DNA of 64,000 nt from Kitasatospora papulosa (GTDB lineage Bacteria > Actinomycetota > Actinomycetes > Streptomycetales > Streptomycetaceae), in assembly GCF_000717245.1 (NCBI RefSeq), contig NZ_JNYQ01000001.1:372001-436000 (forward strand), given 5' to 3'. This document shows positions 38,411-47,008 of the stretch, piece by piece; position 1 is the stretch's first letter; each line of letters starts with the position of its first letter. The notes below the pieces were generated by a model. It had not been told where the DNA came from, searched no databases, and saw nothing but the letters and a program-made list of their open reading frames with translations. Position numbers and translations under genes: made by a program.

Positions 38411-38467
38411 TTGACCTCCCCCTCGGTCACTGACGACGGCCCGGGCCCCCCGGCCGATCGGAGGACG

Positions 38468-38483
38468 ACTGGTCCTGGCCAGA
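38468..38483 (-). promoter_or_regulatory. DasR-like operator (dre) upstream of glnX
   Basis: ACTGGTCCTGGCCAGA agrees at 12 of 16 positions with the dre palindrome as I remember it. The site is about 58-73 nt before the glnX start. A CATACT -10-like box lies beside it on the minus strand (38493-38488). Confidence 0.35.
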
Positions 38484-38669
38484 AGTATGACCCCCGGCGC
38501 CGCCCTCCATCCACCAGGAGCGCCCGGATCACGCGTCGTTGCCCGTATTCGACCAGGACGAGCGCAGGCGATCAAGGCGTTTCGGCCCCGTGCGTCGGCT
38601 CCCCCGCGCCCCGGCCTCCCCTCCGTGAACACGTCCGGGAGACCGCACCGGTTCCCCCACCGCGCGAAG

Positions 38670-38702
38670 GGGCGCCCCGTGCGGCACGGCCACGGGGCGC
38701 CC
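38670..38702 (-). terminator. Terminator of the sugar operon
   Basis: A 12-bp perfect GC stem (38670-38681 with 38691-38702) and a 9-nt loop, 15 nt past the kinase stop on the minus strand. Confidence 0.75.
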
Positions 38703-38716
38703 TTCACCACGGGACC

Positions 38717-39685
38717 TCAGGCGTACTGCGCCCGTAGCCTGTCGTGGGCCTCCCGGGCGGCACCGGTGTGGTCCAGACCCAGCAGCGCGGCACCCAGGAC
38801 CGGCGGAGCCGACACCACCCGGACCACCGCCTTCGGGGCGCGTACGGAGAGGAGTTCGGCGATCCGGTCGTCCAGCGCCGGATGGCGGGCCGCCAGCACA
38901 CTGCCGCCCAGCACCACCGGCGTCTCCTCCTCCAGCAGACCGAGCCGGGTCAGCGCGACCGAGATCATGGCCACGACCTCGTCCCCCTGCCGCTCGACCA
39001 GGCCACGGGCGATCCGGTCGCCCGCAGCGCCGGTGGCGAACAGCACCGGGGTCAGCTCGTGCCGGCGCCCGAACGGGATGTGTCCCAGGTGCAGGGCCTC
39101 GATCAGCGCGTACACCGAGTCGAGCCCGAAGTGCCCCGGCAGGGTCCGGGCCAGCTCGGTCGGCTCACCGCGCCCGTCCTCGGCCCTCGCCGCGAACCAC
39201 ATCGCCTCCTCGGCGAGCCCCGAACCGCCGCCCCAGTCACCGGACATGCGGCCGATCGCGGGAAAGCGGGCGGTGGCGCCGTCCGGCCTCATCCCGACGC
39301 AGTTGATCCCCGCGCCGCACACCACGGCCACCCCGCGGGGCTCGTCCACCCCCGCGCGCAGTATCGCGAAGGTGTCGTTGCGCACCTCCACCGTCCGGCC
39401 CCAGCCGCGGGCCACCAGTGCCCCGGCCAGTTCCCGCTCCTCGACGGGGAGATCGGCGTTGGCGAGGCAGGCCGACACATGCTCGACGCCCACCACTCCG
39501 GCCTGCGCGAACGCGGCGAGCACGGCCGTCCCCAGCGCGTCCACGGCCACGTCGACCCCGACGACCGGCGGCTGGAACCCGCCCCCGCGCGCGTGGCCGA
39601 GGACCGTTCCGTCGGCGCCGATCACGGCCACGTCGGTCTTGCTGTTGCCCGCGTCGATCGCGAGCACATGTGCGGTCAGGCCCAC
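38717..39685 (-). CDS. N-acetylglucosamine kinase-like ATPase (BadF/BadG/NagK family)
   Basis: 322 aa. The actin-fold phosphate loops are clear: LAIDAGNSKTDVAV at 8-21, VCGAGINCVG near 122, and a late VVLGGSVLAARHP. The SGDWGGGSGLAEEAMW block is typical of the GlcNAc kinase branch. It should phosphorylate the imported sugar in the cytoplasm. The ATG lies 10 nt inside the GH4 gene, so the two are translationally coupled, and kinase plus phosphoglycosidase form one pathway. Confidence 0.83.
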   Translation of the reverse strand: MGLTAHVLAIDAGNSKTDVAVIGADGTVLGHARGGGFQPPVVGVDVAVDALGTAVLAAFAQAGVVGVEHVSACLANADLPVEERELAGALVARGWGRTVEVRNDTFAILRAGVDEPRGVAVVCGAGINCVGMRPDGATARFPAIGRMSGDWGGGSGLAEEAMWFAARAEDGRGEPTELARTLPGHFGLDSVYALIEALHLGHIPFGRRHELTPVLFATGAAGDRIARGLVERQGDEVVAMISVALTRLGLLEEETPVVLGGSVLAARHPALDDRIAELLSVRAPKAVVRVVSAPPVLGAALLGLDHTGAAREAHDRLRAQYA

Positions 39686-40941
39686 GCCAGGTGCTCCCGG
39701 TTGTGCGCGATCAGCTTGTCGGTGAGCGCCTCGGCGAACTCGAACTGGCCGACCAGGGGGTGGGCCAGCAGCGCCTTGAACACCCGGTCACGGCCGCCGC
39801 GCAGCGCGGCGTCCAGGGCCAGGTCCTCGTAGGCGGTGACGTGCCCGATCAGCCCGGCGTACAGCGGGTCCAGCGCGGGGACGGCGAGAGGGGCGGCGCC
39901 CGTACCGTCGACCCGGGCCTGGACCTCGATCACCGCGTCGTCCGGCAGGAACGGCAGCGTCCCCCTGTTGGAGGTGTTGACCACCTGCACCGCCGAACCG
40001 CCCCCGCCGAGCAGCGCGGACGCCAGGTCCACGGCGGCCTCCGAGTAGAAGGCCCCGCCCCGCTTGCCGAGCAGCGCGGGCTTCTCGTCCAGGGCCGGGT
40101 CGCCGTACATCTCCAGGAGTTCCTTCTCCATCGCGGCGACCTCGGCGGCACGGGACGGCTTCGTGCCGAGCTCCCTCACCACCTCGTCGTGTGCGTAGAA
40201 GTACCGCAGGTAGTACGAGGGGACGACGCCGAGCCGGTCCACGAGCTGCCGGGGCATGCGCAGGTCGCCGGCGATCGCGTCGCCGTGCTCCGCGAGCAGC
40301 TTCGGCAGGACGTCCTCGCCGTCCGGACCGCCCAGCCGGACCCCGAGCTCCCACGTCAGGTGGTTCAGCCCGACGTGGTCGAGGTGCACCTCACCCGGCG
40401 TCACGTCGAGCAGAGCGGCGAACTTGCGCTGGAAGCCGATGGCCACGTTGCACAGTCCGACCGCCTTGTGCCCGGCCTGGAGCAGCGCCCGGGTGACGAT
40501 CCCGACGGGGTTGGTGAAGTCGATGATCCACGCGTCGGGGTTGGTGCGGCGGACCCGTTCGGCGATGTCGAGGACGACCGGCACCGTGCGCAGCGCCTTG
40601 GCCAGCCCGCCCGCCCCGGTGGTCTCCTGACCGACGCAGCCGCATTCGAGCGGCCAGGTCTCGTCCTGGTTGCGCGCGGCCTGCCCGCCGACACGGAGCT
40701 GGAGCAGCACCGCGTCCGCGCCGGCCACCCCGGTGTCCAGGTCGGAGGTGGTGACGATCTTCCCCGGGTGGCCCTGCCTGGCGAAGATCCGCCGCGCCAG
40801 GCCGCCGACCAGCTCCAGCCGGTCGGCCGCCGGGTCGACGAGCACGAGCTCCTCCACCGGCAGGGTGTCCCGCAGCCGCGCGAAACCGTCGATCAGTTCG
40901 GGGGTGTAGGTGGACCCGCCACCAACTACTGCGAGCTTCAT
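39676..40941 (-). CDS. 6-phospho-beta-glucosidase, glycoside hydrolase family 4
   Basis: 421 aa. The NAD-binding start is KLAVVGGGSTYTPELIDGFA. The family's metal-site residues are in GLCNVAIGFQ (Cys) and HVGLNHLTW (His), with NPVGIVTRAL and YYLRYFYAHDE near the active site. GH4 enzymes cleave phosphorylated disaccharides by transient oxidation at C3 using NAD and Mn2+. Given the kinase next door, the natural substrate could be a phosphorylated beta-glucoside or chitobiose. It follows the permease gene by 5 nt. Confidence 0.9.
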   Translation of the reverse strand: MKLAVVGGGSTYTPELIDGFARLRDTLPVEELVLVDPAADRLELVGGLARRIFARQGHPGKIVTTSDLDTGVAGADAVLLQLRVGGQAARNQDETWPLECGCVGQETTGAGGLAKALRTVPVVLDIAERVRRTNPDAWIIDFTNPVGIVTRALLQAGHKAVGLCNVAIGFQRKFAALLDVTPGEVHLDHVGLNHLTWELGVRLGGPDGEDVLPKLLAEHGDAIAGDLRMPRQLVDRLGVVPSYYLRYFYAHDEVVRELGTKPSRAAEVAAMEKELLEMYGDPALDEKPALLGKRGGAFYSEAAVDLASALLGGGGSAVQVVNTSNRGTLPFLPDDAVIEVQARVDGTGAAPLAVPALDPLYAGLIGHVTAYEDLALDAALRGGRDRVFKALLAHPLVGQFEFAEALTDKLIAHNREHLAWA

Positions 40942-40946
40942 GGTTC

Positions 40947-41849
40947 TCAGCCCTTTACTCCGGTGAGGGTGACGCCTTCTACGAAGGCCTTCTGTGCGAA
41001 GAAGAAAACGATGACGACCGGCGCCATGACGAGCAGGGTCGCGGCCATCGTCAGGTTCCAGTTGACCGCGTGGGCGCTCTTGAAGGATTCCAGGCCGTAA
41101 CTCAGGGGCCAGGCGCCCGGATTCTGCGCGGCATAGATCTGCGGCCCGAAGTAGTCGTTCCAGCAGTAGAAGAACTGGAAGAGCGCCACGGCCGCGATCC
41201 CCGGCTTGGCCATCGGGACGACGATCCTGAGCAGGGTGCGGAACTCGCCGCAGCCGTCGACCTTCGCCGACTCGACGTACTCCTGCGGAATGGTCAGCAG
41301 GAACTGCCGCAGCAGGAAGATCGAGTAGGCGTCGCCGAACGCCATCGGGATGATCAGCGGCCAGAGCGAGCCCGACAGGTGGAACTGCTGCGCCCACACC
41401 AGGTACATCGGGATGATGACGACCTGCGGCGGCAGCATCATCGTGGAGATGACCAGGATCATCGCGGTGCGCCGGCCACGGAAGCGGAACTTGGCCAGCG
41501 CGTAGGCGACCGGCACCGACGAGCACACGGTGAACACGGTGCCCAGCAGCGCGTACATCAGCGAGTTGCGCCACCAGCCGAGGAATCCGGGTGTGTGGAA
41601 GACCGTGGAGTAGTTCGACCAGTTCCAGGAGCCGGGCCACAGGTCGCCGCTCATCGCCTGTTCGTCGCTCATCACGGACGTGAGGAACACGAACACGAAC
41701 GGCAGGACGAAGAACAGGGCGAGCGCGACGGCCACGGAGTGGACCGCGATCCAGTGGAGGATCCGCCCACGGCGGTGCCCGGCCGTGCCGGGGCCGTTCG
41801 GACGGCTCCGCACGGCGGTGTCCGGCCTGTTCAGGGTGGTGGTGGTCAT
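40947..41849 (-). CDS. Sugar ABC transporter permease (MalG type)
   Basis: 300 aa, six membrane helices. The EAA loop reads EYVESAKVDGCGEFRTLLRIVVPMAKPGIAAV, the contact point for the ATPase. It is the second permease of a CUT1 importer and ends in GVTLTGVKG, a usual end for the family. No ATPase gene is nearby; in Streptomyces CUT1 systems share the MsiK ATPase encoded elsewhere. Confidence 0.9.
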   Translation of the reverse strand: MTTTTLNRPDTAVRSRPNGPGTAGHRRGRILHWIAVHSVAVALALFFVLPFVFVFLTSVMSDEQAMSGDLWPGSWNWSNYSTVFHTPGFLGWWRNSLMYALLGTVFTVCSSVPVAYALAKFRFRGRRTAMILVISTMMLPPQVVIIPMYLVWAQQFHLSGSLWPLIIPMAFGDAYSIFLLRQFLLTIPQEYVESAKVDGCGEFRTLLRIVVPMAKPGIAAVALFQFFYCWNDYFGPQIYAAQNPGAWPLSYGLESFKSAHAVNWNLTMAATLLVMAPVVIVFFFAQKAFVEGVTLTGVKG

Positions 41850-41850
41850 G

Positions 41851-42849
41851 TCAGTCCTCCGCCGGGATGAGGCCGACGCTCTTGCGCATCAGCAGAAGGG
41901 TCACGGCCATGGCGATGGCGAAGAGCACGAGGGACAGGACGCACGCGGCGCCGGTGTTGAAGTTCTGGAAGCCCAGCGAGTACACGAGCTGCGGAACCGT
42001 CAGGGTGGAGTGGTCCGGATATCCGGGCTGGATCACCGTGCCGGGGCCGATGGAGACGCCCGAGGCGAGCTTCCCCGCGACGAGGGCCTGCGTGTAGTAC
42101 TGCATCGTCTGCACCACTCCGGTGACGACGGCGAACAGCACGATCGGGGTGATGGCGGGCCAGGTGACGTAGCGGAACTTCGCCCAGGCACCCGCGCCGT
42201 CCAGGTCGGCGGCCTCGTACTGCTCCTTGGGCACGTCCAGCAGCGAGGCCATGAAGATGACCATCAGGTCGCCGATGCCCCACAGGGAGAGCAGGACCAG
42301 CGAGGGCTTCGACCAGTTCGGGTCGTTGAACCAGTTCGGGCCGTGCAGGCCGATCCACGACAGCATCTCGTTGACCGGCCCGGTGGACGGGTTCAGGAGG
42401 AAGACGAAGGCGACCGTCGCCGCGACGGGCGGGGCCAGGTACGGGATGTAGAAGGCCGTGCGGAAGAGTCCCACGCCCGTCTTGATCTTCGTGATCAGCA
42501 GGCCGATCCCGAGGCCGAAGACGACGCGCAGCGCGACCATCACGACGACCAGCCACAGCGTGTTCCACAGGGCCGGGCCGAACAGCGGCATCTGCTCCAG
42601 TACGTACCGCCAGTTCCGCAGCCCCACGAAGGTGGGCGCCTTGATCTGGTTGTAGTGCATGAACGAGAAGTAGACGGTCGCGACCAGCGGGTATCCGAAG
42701 AAGACCGAGAACCCGACGATCCAGGGCGAGAGGAACCCCAGGTTGCGCAGCCGCTCACGGTTCCGCTTGCGCCGCAGGGGCGAGTCGCGGGGGGCCGGAT
42801 CGGTCGCCCGTCCGGCGGACTTCGCCGGGGTGGAGAGGGACAGTGCCAT
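41851..42849 (-). CDS. Sugar ABC transporter permease (MalF type)
   Basis: 332 aa. A basic cytoplasmic N-terminus precedes six helices starting with NLGFLSPWIVGFSVFFGYPLVATVYFSFM. The EAA loop is EQYEAADLDGAGAWAKFRYVTWPAITP. It pairs with the next permease, whose ATG is 1 nt past its stop codon. Eleven nt separate it from the binding-protein gene. Confidence 0.9.
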   Translation of the reverse strand: MALSLSTPAKSAGRATDPAPRDSPLRRKRNRERLRNLGFLSPWIVGFSVFFGYPLVATVYFSFMHYNQIKAPTFVGLRNWRYVLEQMPLFGPALWNTLWLVVVMVALRVVFGLGIGLLITKIKTGVGLFRTAFYIPYLAPPVAATVAFVFLLNPSTGPVNEMLSWIGLHGPNWFNDPNWSKPSLVLLSLWGIGDLMVIFMASLLDVPKEQYEAADLDGAGAWAKFRYVTWPAITPIVLFAVVTGVVQTMQYYTQALVAGKLASGVSIGPGTVIQPGYPDHSTLTVPQLVYSLGFQNFNTGAACVLSLVLFAIAMAVTLLLMRKSVGLIPAED

Positions 42850-42860
42850 GACGCGGCTCC

Positions 42861-44201
42861 TCAGTTTTCCGACTGGACGTTGTCGGCGTCGATCTGTTCG
42901 TCGAGGTCCTCCAGGGCGCGGTGCAGGTCCTTCGTCCTGCCTGCCTCGACGGACTGCGAGAAGTCACCGAACGAGTTGATGTACTGACCGCCGTTGTTCG
43001 AGGGCGGAACGGCCTGGCTGTGCGGGTTCCGCGCGATCTCGATGAAGGCGCGGAACGCCGGGTCCGCGTCCAGGTCGGGGGACTTCAGCGCCTCGAAGGT
43101 GGACGGCACGTTGTGGATCGCGTTGGCGAAGCGGACGACCGGCTCGGTGTCGATCGTCAGGTACTTCACCAGCTCCCAGGCCGCGTTCTGATGCCGGCTG
43201 CTGTGCGCGATACCGGCCACGGTGCCCGTCAGATAGCCGCGCCCGTAGGTGTCCGCCTGGTCGTCGGGGACCGGCAGCGGGGCGACCGCCCAGTCGAAGT
43301 CCGCCTTCGCCTCGTCCAGCATCAGCCCGCGCCACTCACCGTCCAGGTGCATGGCGAGCCTGCCGGTCAGGAAGCCGTTCTGGGACGACATCTCGTCGCC
43401 GAAACGGGCGCGGAGCCTCTCCATGGCCGCGTAGCCGCCCTGCGCGTCGGAGAGATCGCGCATGGTGGTGAAGAAGTCCTCGGTCTTCGGCTCGTCGGCG
43501 AGCTTCGCCTTGCCCTCGGCGTCGAAGTACTCCGGTCCCCACTGGGCGAACATCCGGTCGGGGGAGTTCTGGTAGAGCTGGAAGTTCGGCATGAAGCCGG
43601 CACGCTTCAGCGAGCCGTCCTTGTTCCTCTGCGTCAGCTTCACCGCGTCGGCCTTCATCTCCGACATGGTGCGCGGGGGCCGGGTGATCCCCGCCGCCTC
43701 GAAGGCGTCCTTGTTGTAGTACATGCCGAACGCGTCGGCGAGGAGAGGCGTCGCGCACTGGACGCCCTCGTACCGCGTGTAGTCCAGCAGGGTCTTCGGG
43801 AAGACCTTCGTCTTGTCGATCCCGCTCTTCCTCATGAAGGGGTCGAGGTCCACCCACATGCCGGACGAGCAGTACTGCCCGACGTTGTTGGTGGTGAAGG
43901 ACGTGACGACGTCGGGTGCGTCGCCGCCGCCCGCACGCAGCGCCTGGTTGATCGTCTCGTCGCTGACGTTGCCGGTGGAGACGACGTCGATGTTCGGGTG
44001 GAGCTTCTCGAAGCGGGCGATGTTCTCGTCGATCGCCTCGACCTCGCCGGGCGCCGACCAGCCGTGCCAGAACTTCAGCGTGACGGGCTTCGTGGGGTCG
44101 TCGGTGTTGCTGCCGTTACTCGGATTGGCGCAGCCGGACAGCAGCAGCGCGGCTGCGCCGAGCGCCAGGGGCACGCGGGTACGAAAGCGCCATAGCGCCA
44201 T
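42861..44201 (-). CDS. Sugar-binding lipoprotein of the CUT1 transporter
   Basis: 446 aa, ATG 44201 behind AAGGAAGT. Lipobox LLSGC with Cys24. The mature protein starts with VTLKFWHGWSAPGEVEAIDENIARFEK, the family 1 binding-protein motif. Trp and Asp residues likely to stack with the sugar ring are scattered (DAFGMYYNKDAF, GEWRGLML, NAAWELVKYLT). The sugar is probably a disaccharide, given the GH4 enzyme and kinase in the same operon. It is first in its operon, 133 nt after the ROK gene end, in the same direction. Confidence 0.9.
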   Translation of the reverse strand: MALWRFRTRVPLALGAAALLLSGCANPSNGSNTDDPTKPVTLKFWHGWSAPGEVEAIDENIARFEKLHPNIDVVSTGNVSDETINQALRAGGGDAPDVVTSFTTNNVGQYCSSGMWVDLDPFMRKSGIDKTKVFPKTLLDYTRYEGVQCATPLLADAFGMYYNKDAFEAAGITRPPRTMSEMKADAVKLTQRNKDGSLKRAGFMPNFQLYQNSPDRMFAQWGPEYFDAEGKAKLADEPKTEDFFTTMRDLSDAQGGYAAMERLRARFGDEMSSQNGFLTGRLAMHLDGEWRGLMLDEAKADFDWAVAPLPVPDDQADTYGRGYLTGTVAGIAHSSRHQNAAWELVKYLTIDTEPVVRFANAIHNVPSTFEALKSPDLDADPAFRAFIEIARNPHSQAVPPSNNGGQYINSFGDFSQSVEAGRTKDLHRALEDLDEQIDADNVQSEN

Positions 44202-44334
44202 AGCGGACTTCCTTTGCGGCGGGATCGTTGCGTCGGGATTGCGCGGGGGACGCGGCACCGGGGGAGGGGCCGTCGGGGTATGGGGGTGCCGTACAGGCCA
44301 CCGGTCACGGGTGGCGAGGTGCGGTGGTGGCGGG

Positions 44335-45495
44335 TCAGGCGGTGTCGAAGACGCTGTCGCGCGCCTGGGCGAGGGCCGTCCGCAGCGCGCCGGTCAGGAT
44401 CGGGTCCCCCTCGATGTCGCTGATGCGGAGCAGCGGCCGGGGCAGGGCGAGACCGGTCATCTCGGCCTCGACCCGCTCGCGGAGTTCCTCCCCGCCCTCC
44501 TGGGCCACCCGGCCGGAGAGGACCACCAGTTCGGGGTCGACCACGGCGACCACGGACGCCAGACCGGTGGCCAGCCTGCGGGCGACCTCGGCGCGCACGG
44601 CCTCGTCGGCGAGGGCCTCGGCCAGCGGCCGGCCCCCGGCCAGGTCGCGTACAGCGGGGCAGGAGACCTGGCTCTGGAAGCCGCCCCCCGCGTCGGGGCC
44701 CGCCCAGTCGGCCGCGCCGCCGCGGGCGAGCGGGGCGCCGGGCAACGGCATGTAGCCGATCTCCCCGGCGCCGCCCGTGGCGCCGCGCAGGAGCGTGCCG
44801 CCCAGCACGATCGCGGCGCCCACGCCCTCGTCGAGATAGGCGAGGACGAAGTGGTCGTGGTCCTGGGCCGCGCCCTCGTACTGCTCGGCGACGGCCGCGA
44901 GGTTCACGTCGTTCTCGATGACCACGGGCCGTCCGACCACCTCGGCGAGGTCGGCGAGCAGGGTGCGGGAGTGCCAGCCGGGCAGATGGGGCGCGTACCG
45001 CAGCTGACCGGTGTGCGGGTCGATCGCGCCGGGTGTGCCGATCACCACGGCGTCCAGGTCGTCGTGGCCGAGACCGGTCGGACGCAGGGCGCCGTCCACG
45101 GCCTCGGCGACGAGCTGGGCTGTGCGGTGACGCACGTCCTCGGCGACGGCGTCCGCCTCGACACGGCAGGAGCCGACCACGGTGCCGGTGACGTCCGCGA
45201 CGACGGCGTCTATCCCGGTCGGGCCGACGGAGAGCGCGGCGACGTGGGCGGCGGCCGGATCGATCTCGTAGAGCACGGCGTTCGGCCCGGGCCGACCGCC
45301 CTGGCTGCCCGTCGACCGGACCAGGCCGGCGTCCTCCAGCCTCGCCAGCAGCTGGGACGCGGTGGGCTTGGACAGGCCGGTCAGCTCACCGATGCGGGTG
45401 CGGGTGAGGGGCCCCTGGGCGACCAGCAGATCGAGCGCCGCCCGGTCGTTCATGGCCCGCAGCACGCGAGGGGTACCCGGTGTCGTTCCGGCCAT
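44335..45495 (-). CDS. ROK-family repressor without the zinc motif
   Basis: 386 aa. A winged helix lies at residues 15-65 (DRAALDLLVAQGPLTRTRIGELTGLSKPTASQLLARLEDAGLV). The sugar-kinase fold follows, with AAIVLGGTLLRGATGGAGEIGYM. The usual CxCGxxGCxE zinc cluster is missing: the place reads GGAADWAGPDAGGGFQSQ, and the preceding conserved His of GEIGH is Tyr. It should repress the adjoining sugar operon and itself. How it senses the inducer may differ from NagC/Mlc. Confidence 0.87.
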   Translation of the reverse strand: MAGTTPGTPRVLRAMNDRAALDLLVAQGPLTRTRIGELTGLSKPTASQLLARLEDAGLVRSTGSQGGRPGPNAVLYEIDPAAAHVAALSVGPTGIDAVVADVTGTVVGSCRVEADAVAEDVRHRTAQLVAEAVDGALRPTGLGHDDLDAVVIGTPGAIDPHTGQLRYAPHLPGWHSRTLLADLAEVVGRPVVIENDVNLAAVAEQYEGAAQDHDHFVLAYLDEGVGAAIVLGGTLLRGATGGAGEIGYMPLPGAPLARGGAADWAGPDAGGGFQSQVSCPAVRDLAGGRPLAEALADEAVRAEVARRLATGLASVVAVVDPELVVLSGRVAQEGGEELRERVEAEMTGLALPRPLLRISDIEGDPILTGALRTALAQARDSVFDTA

Positions 45496-45515
45496 GAGCG
45501 CCGCACCCGCTTTCT

Positions 45516-45534
45516 GTTAGGAAACTTTACTGTC
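45516..45534. promoter_or_regulatory. Putative ROK operator upstream of the repressor gene
   Basis: A 19-bp imperfect palindrome, GTTAGGAAACTTTACTGTC, symmetric at the AAA/TTT core and outer bases. It resembles the GTTAGGAAA-type sites of ROK repressors in Streptomyces and lies 21 nt upstream of the start codon, inviting autoregulation. Confidence 0.5.
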
Positions 45535-45577
45535 GATGGGAGGACGGTAGGGCGACGTGCCGGACCCGTCAATGGGA

Positions 45578-45617
45578 AGCGCCCCCGAGGCAACCAAAGC
45601 GTTACCTCGGGGGCGCT
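45578..45617. terminator. Terminator after the MscS gene
   Basis: A 17-bp stem with one mismatch (45578-45594 with 45601-45617) and a 6-nt loop lies 12 nt past the MscS stop codon on the minus strand. Confidence 0.85.
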
Positions 45618-45629
45618 GTGCGCCTGTGC

Positions 45630-46691
45630 TCACTTCGACAGGTTGGGCGGTGCTATCGGCGTGGCCGCGAGCGACTGCGGGGAGGTCGCCGAGGCGTACG
45701 CGGACGGGGCCGCCATGGACGCCGTCGGGTCGGCGGTGGCGGCGTCCGGCTGCGCGGGAACCACGCCGATCATCCGGATCCCGGCCGCGTCCAGGGCCTG
45801 CTTGACGCGCCAGCGCAGCTCGCGCTCGACGCCCAGGGACTTGCCCGGCATGGTCTTCGCCGTGACCCGCACGGTCATCGAGTCGAGCAGCACCGCGTCC
45901 AGCCCCAGGACCTCCACCGGGCCCCACAGCCGCTCCGACCAGGGCTCTTCCTTGGTCATGGTCTCGCCGGCCTCGGCGATCGCCTTGCGGACCAGGTCGA
46001 GGTCCTCCACCGGGCGGACCGTGACGTCGACGCCCGCGGTGGACCAGCCCTGGCTGAGGTTGCCGATCCGCTTCACCTCACCGTTGCGGACGTACCAGAT
46101 CTCACCGTTGTCGCCGCGCAGCTTGGTGACCCGCAGGCCCACCTCGATGACCTCGCCGGAGGCGACACCCGCGTCGATCGAGTCCCCGACGCCGTACTGG
46201 TCCTCCAGGATCATGAAGACGCCGGAGAGGAAGTCGGTGACGAGGTTGCGCGCGCCGAAGCCCAGCGCCACACCCGCGACCCCCGCGGAGGCCAGCAGAG
46301 GCGCCAGATTGATCTGGAAGGCGCCCAGGATCATCAGGGCCGCGGTCCCCAGGATCAGGAACGACGTGACCGAGCGGAGCACGGACCCGATCGCCTCGGA
46401 ACGCTGGCGGCGGCGTTCCGCGTTGACCAGCAGGCCGCCGAGGGCCGTGCCCTCCACCGCCTGGGCACTGCGGTTCATCCGGTCGATGAGGTTGGTCAGG
46501 GCACGCCGGATCAGATAGCGCAGCACGATCGCGATGGCCGCGATGAGAAGGATGCGCAGACCGGTGTTCAGCCAGGTGGACCAGTTCTCCTCGACCCAGC
46601 CTGCGGCGTTCCCGGCCCGCTCGGCGGCTTCGTCCAGCGAGCCCGCGGCCCCGGGGGACGGGGCCGCGGCCAGGAGGGCGTACAGGGACAC
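45630..46691 (-). CDS. Small-conductance mechanosensitive channel (MscS)
   Basis: 353 aa from GTG 46691 behind GGAGGT. Three membrane helices: LRILLIAAIAIVLRYLI, SVTSFLILGTAALMILGAF and the pore-lining NLAPLLASAGVAGVALGFGARNLVTDF. The beta domain (GVGDSIDAGVASGEVIEVGLRVTKLRGDNGEIWYVRNGEV) and an alpha/beta domain follow. The tail from about 310 is low complexity Ala/Pro/Ser. It opens under membrane tension on hypo-osmotic shock. Transcribed alone, with its own terminator. Confidence 0.9.
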   Translation of the reverse strand: MSLYALLAAAPSPGAAGSLDEAAERAGNAAGWVEENWSTWLNTGLRILLIAAIAIVLRYLIRRALTNLIDRMNRSAQAVEGTALGGLLVNAERRRQRSEAIGSVLRSVTSFLILGTAALMILGAFQINLAPLLASAGVAGVALGFGARNLVTDFLSGVFMILEDQYGVGDSIDAGVASGEVIEVGLRVTKLRGDNGEIWYVRNGEVKRIGNLSQGWSTAGVDVTVRPVEDLDLVRKAIAEAGETMTKEEPWSERLWGPVEVLGLDAVLLDSMTVRVTAKTMPGKSLGVERELRWRVKQALDAAGIRMIGVVPAQPDAATADPTASMAAPSAYASATSPQSLAATPIAPPNLSK

Positions 46692-47008
46692 GGCGGGGAC
46701 CTCCAGATGGGGCGACAGCAGATCGACAACACTAACGAAGCAGGGGGCGTGGTTCGTTGCCGCAGGCGGGGGAGAGACACGTCTCACCCGGGCACACGAG
46801 GCGTGCGGACGATCGTCCGGCGGTGCCGGACGCCCTGCCGGAGCGCCTGTCACGAGGTCGCGGGGCCGCCCGGGAGGCGGGCACGTGAGGAAAATCCCCC
46901 CGGCCCGTTACCCGCACGTGGTGGCGCTCGGACCAGGCATGAGGAGAGACTGAGATCGGATCGTCCCGGCGCGAGCCACGCGTCGCCGGCGTACAAGGAG
47001 GCATCCAC
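46692..47008. other. Divergent intergenic region, MscS / HNH
   Basis: 317 bases without a supported gene. It holds the promoters of the divergent MscS and HNH genes. A frame at 46887-46955 could encode a 22-residue leader but has no supporting evidence. Confidence 0.6.

Larger units (their letters stand above)
38411..38716. other. Intergenic region upstream of glnX
   Basis: 306 bases with no supported gene. It contains the glnX promoter region (including the DasR-like site) and the terminator of the sugar operon. Confidence 0.7.

Noticed and set aside
46887..46955. 22-residue frame before the HNH gene
   Set aside because: Weak ribosome site, no pattern of coding or attenuation.
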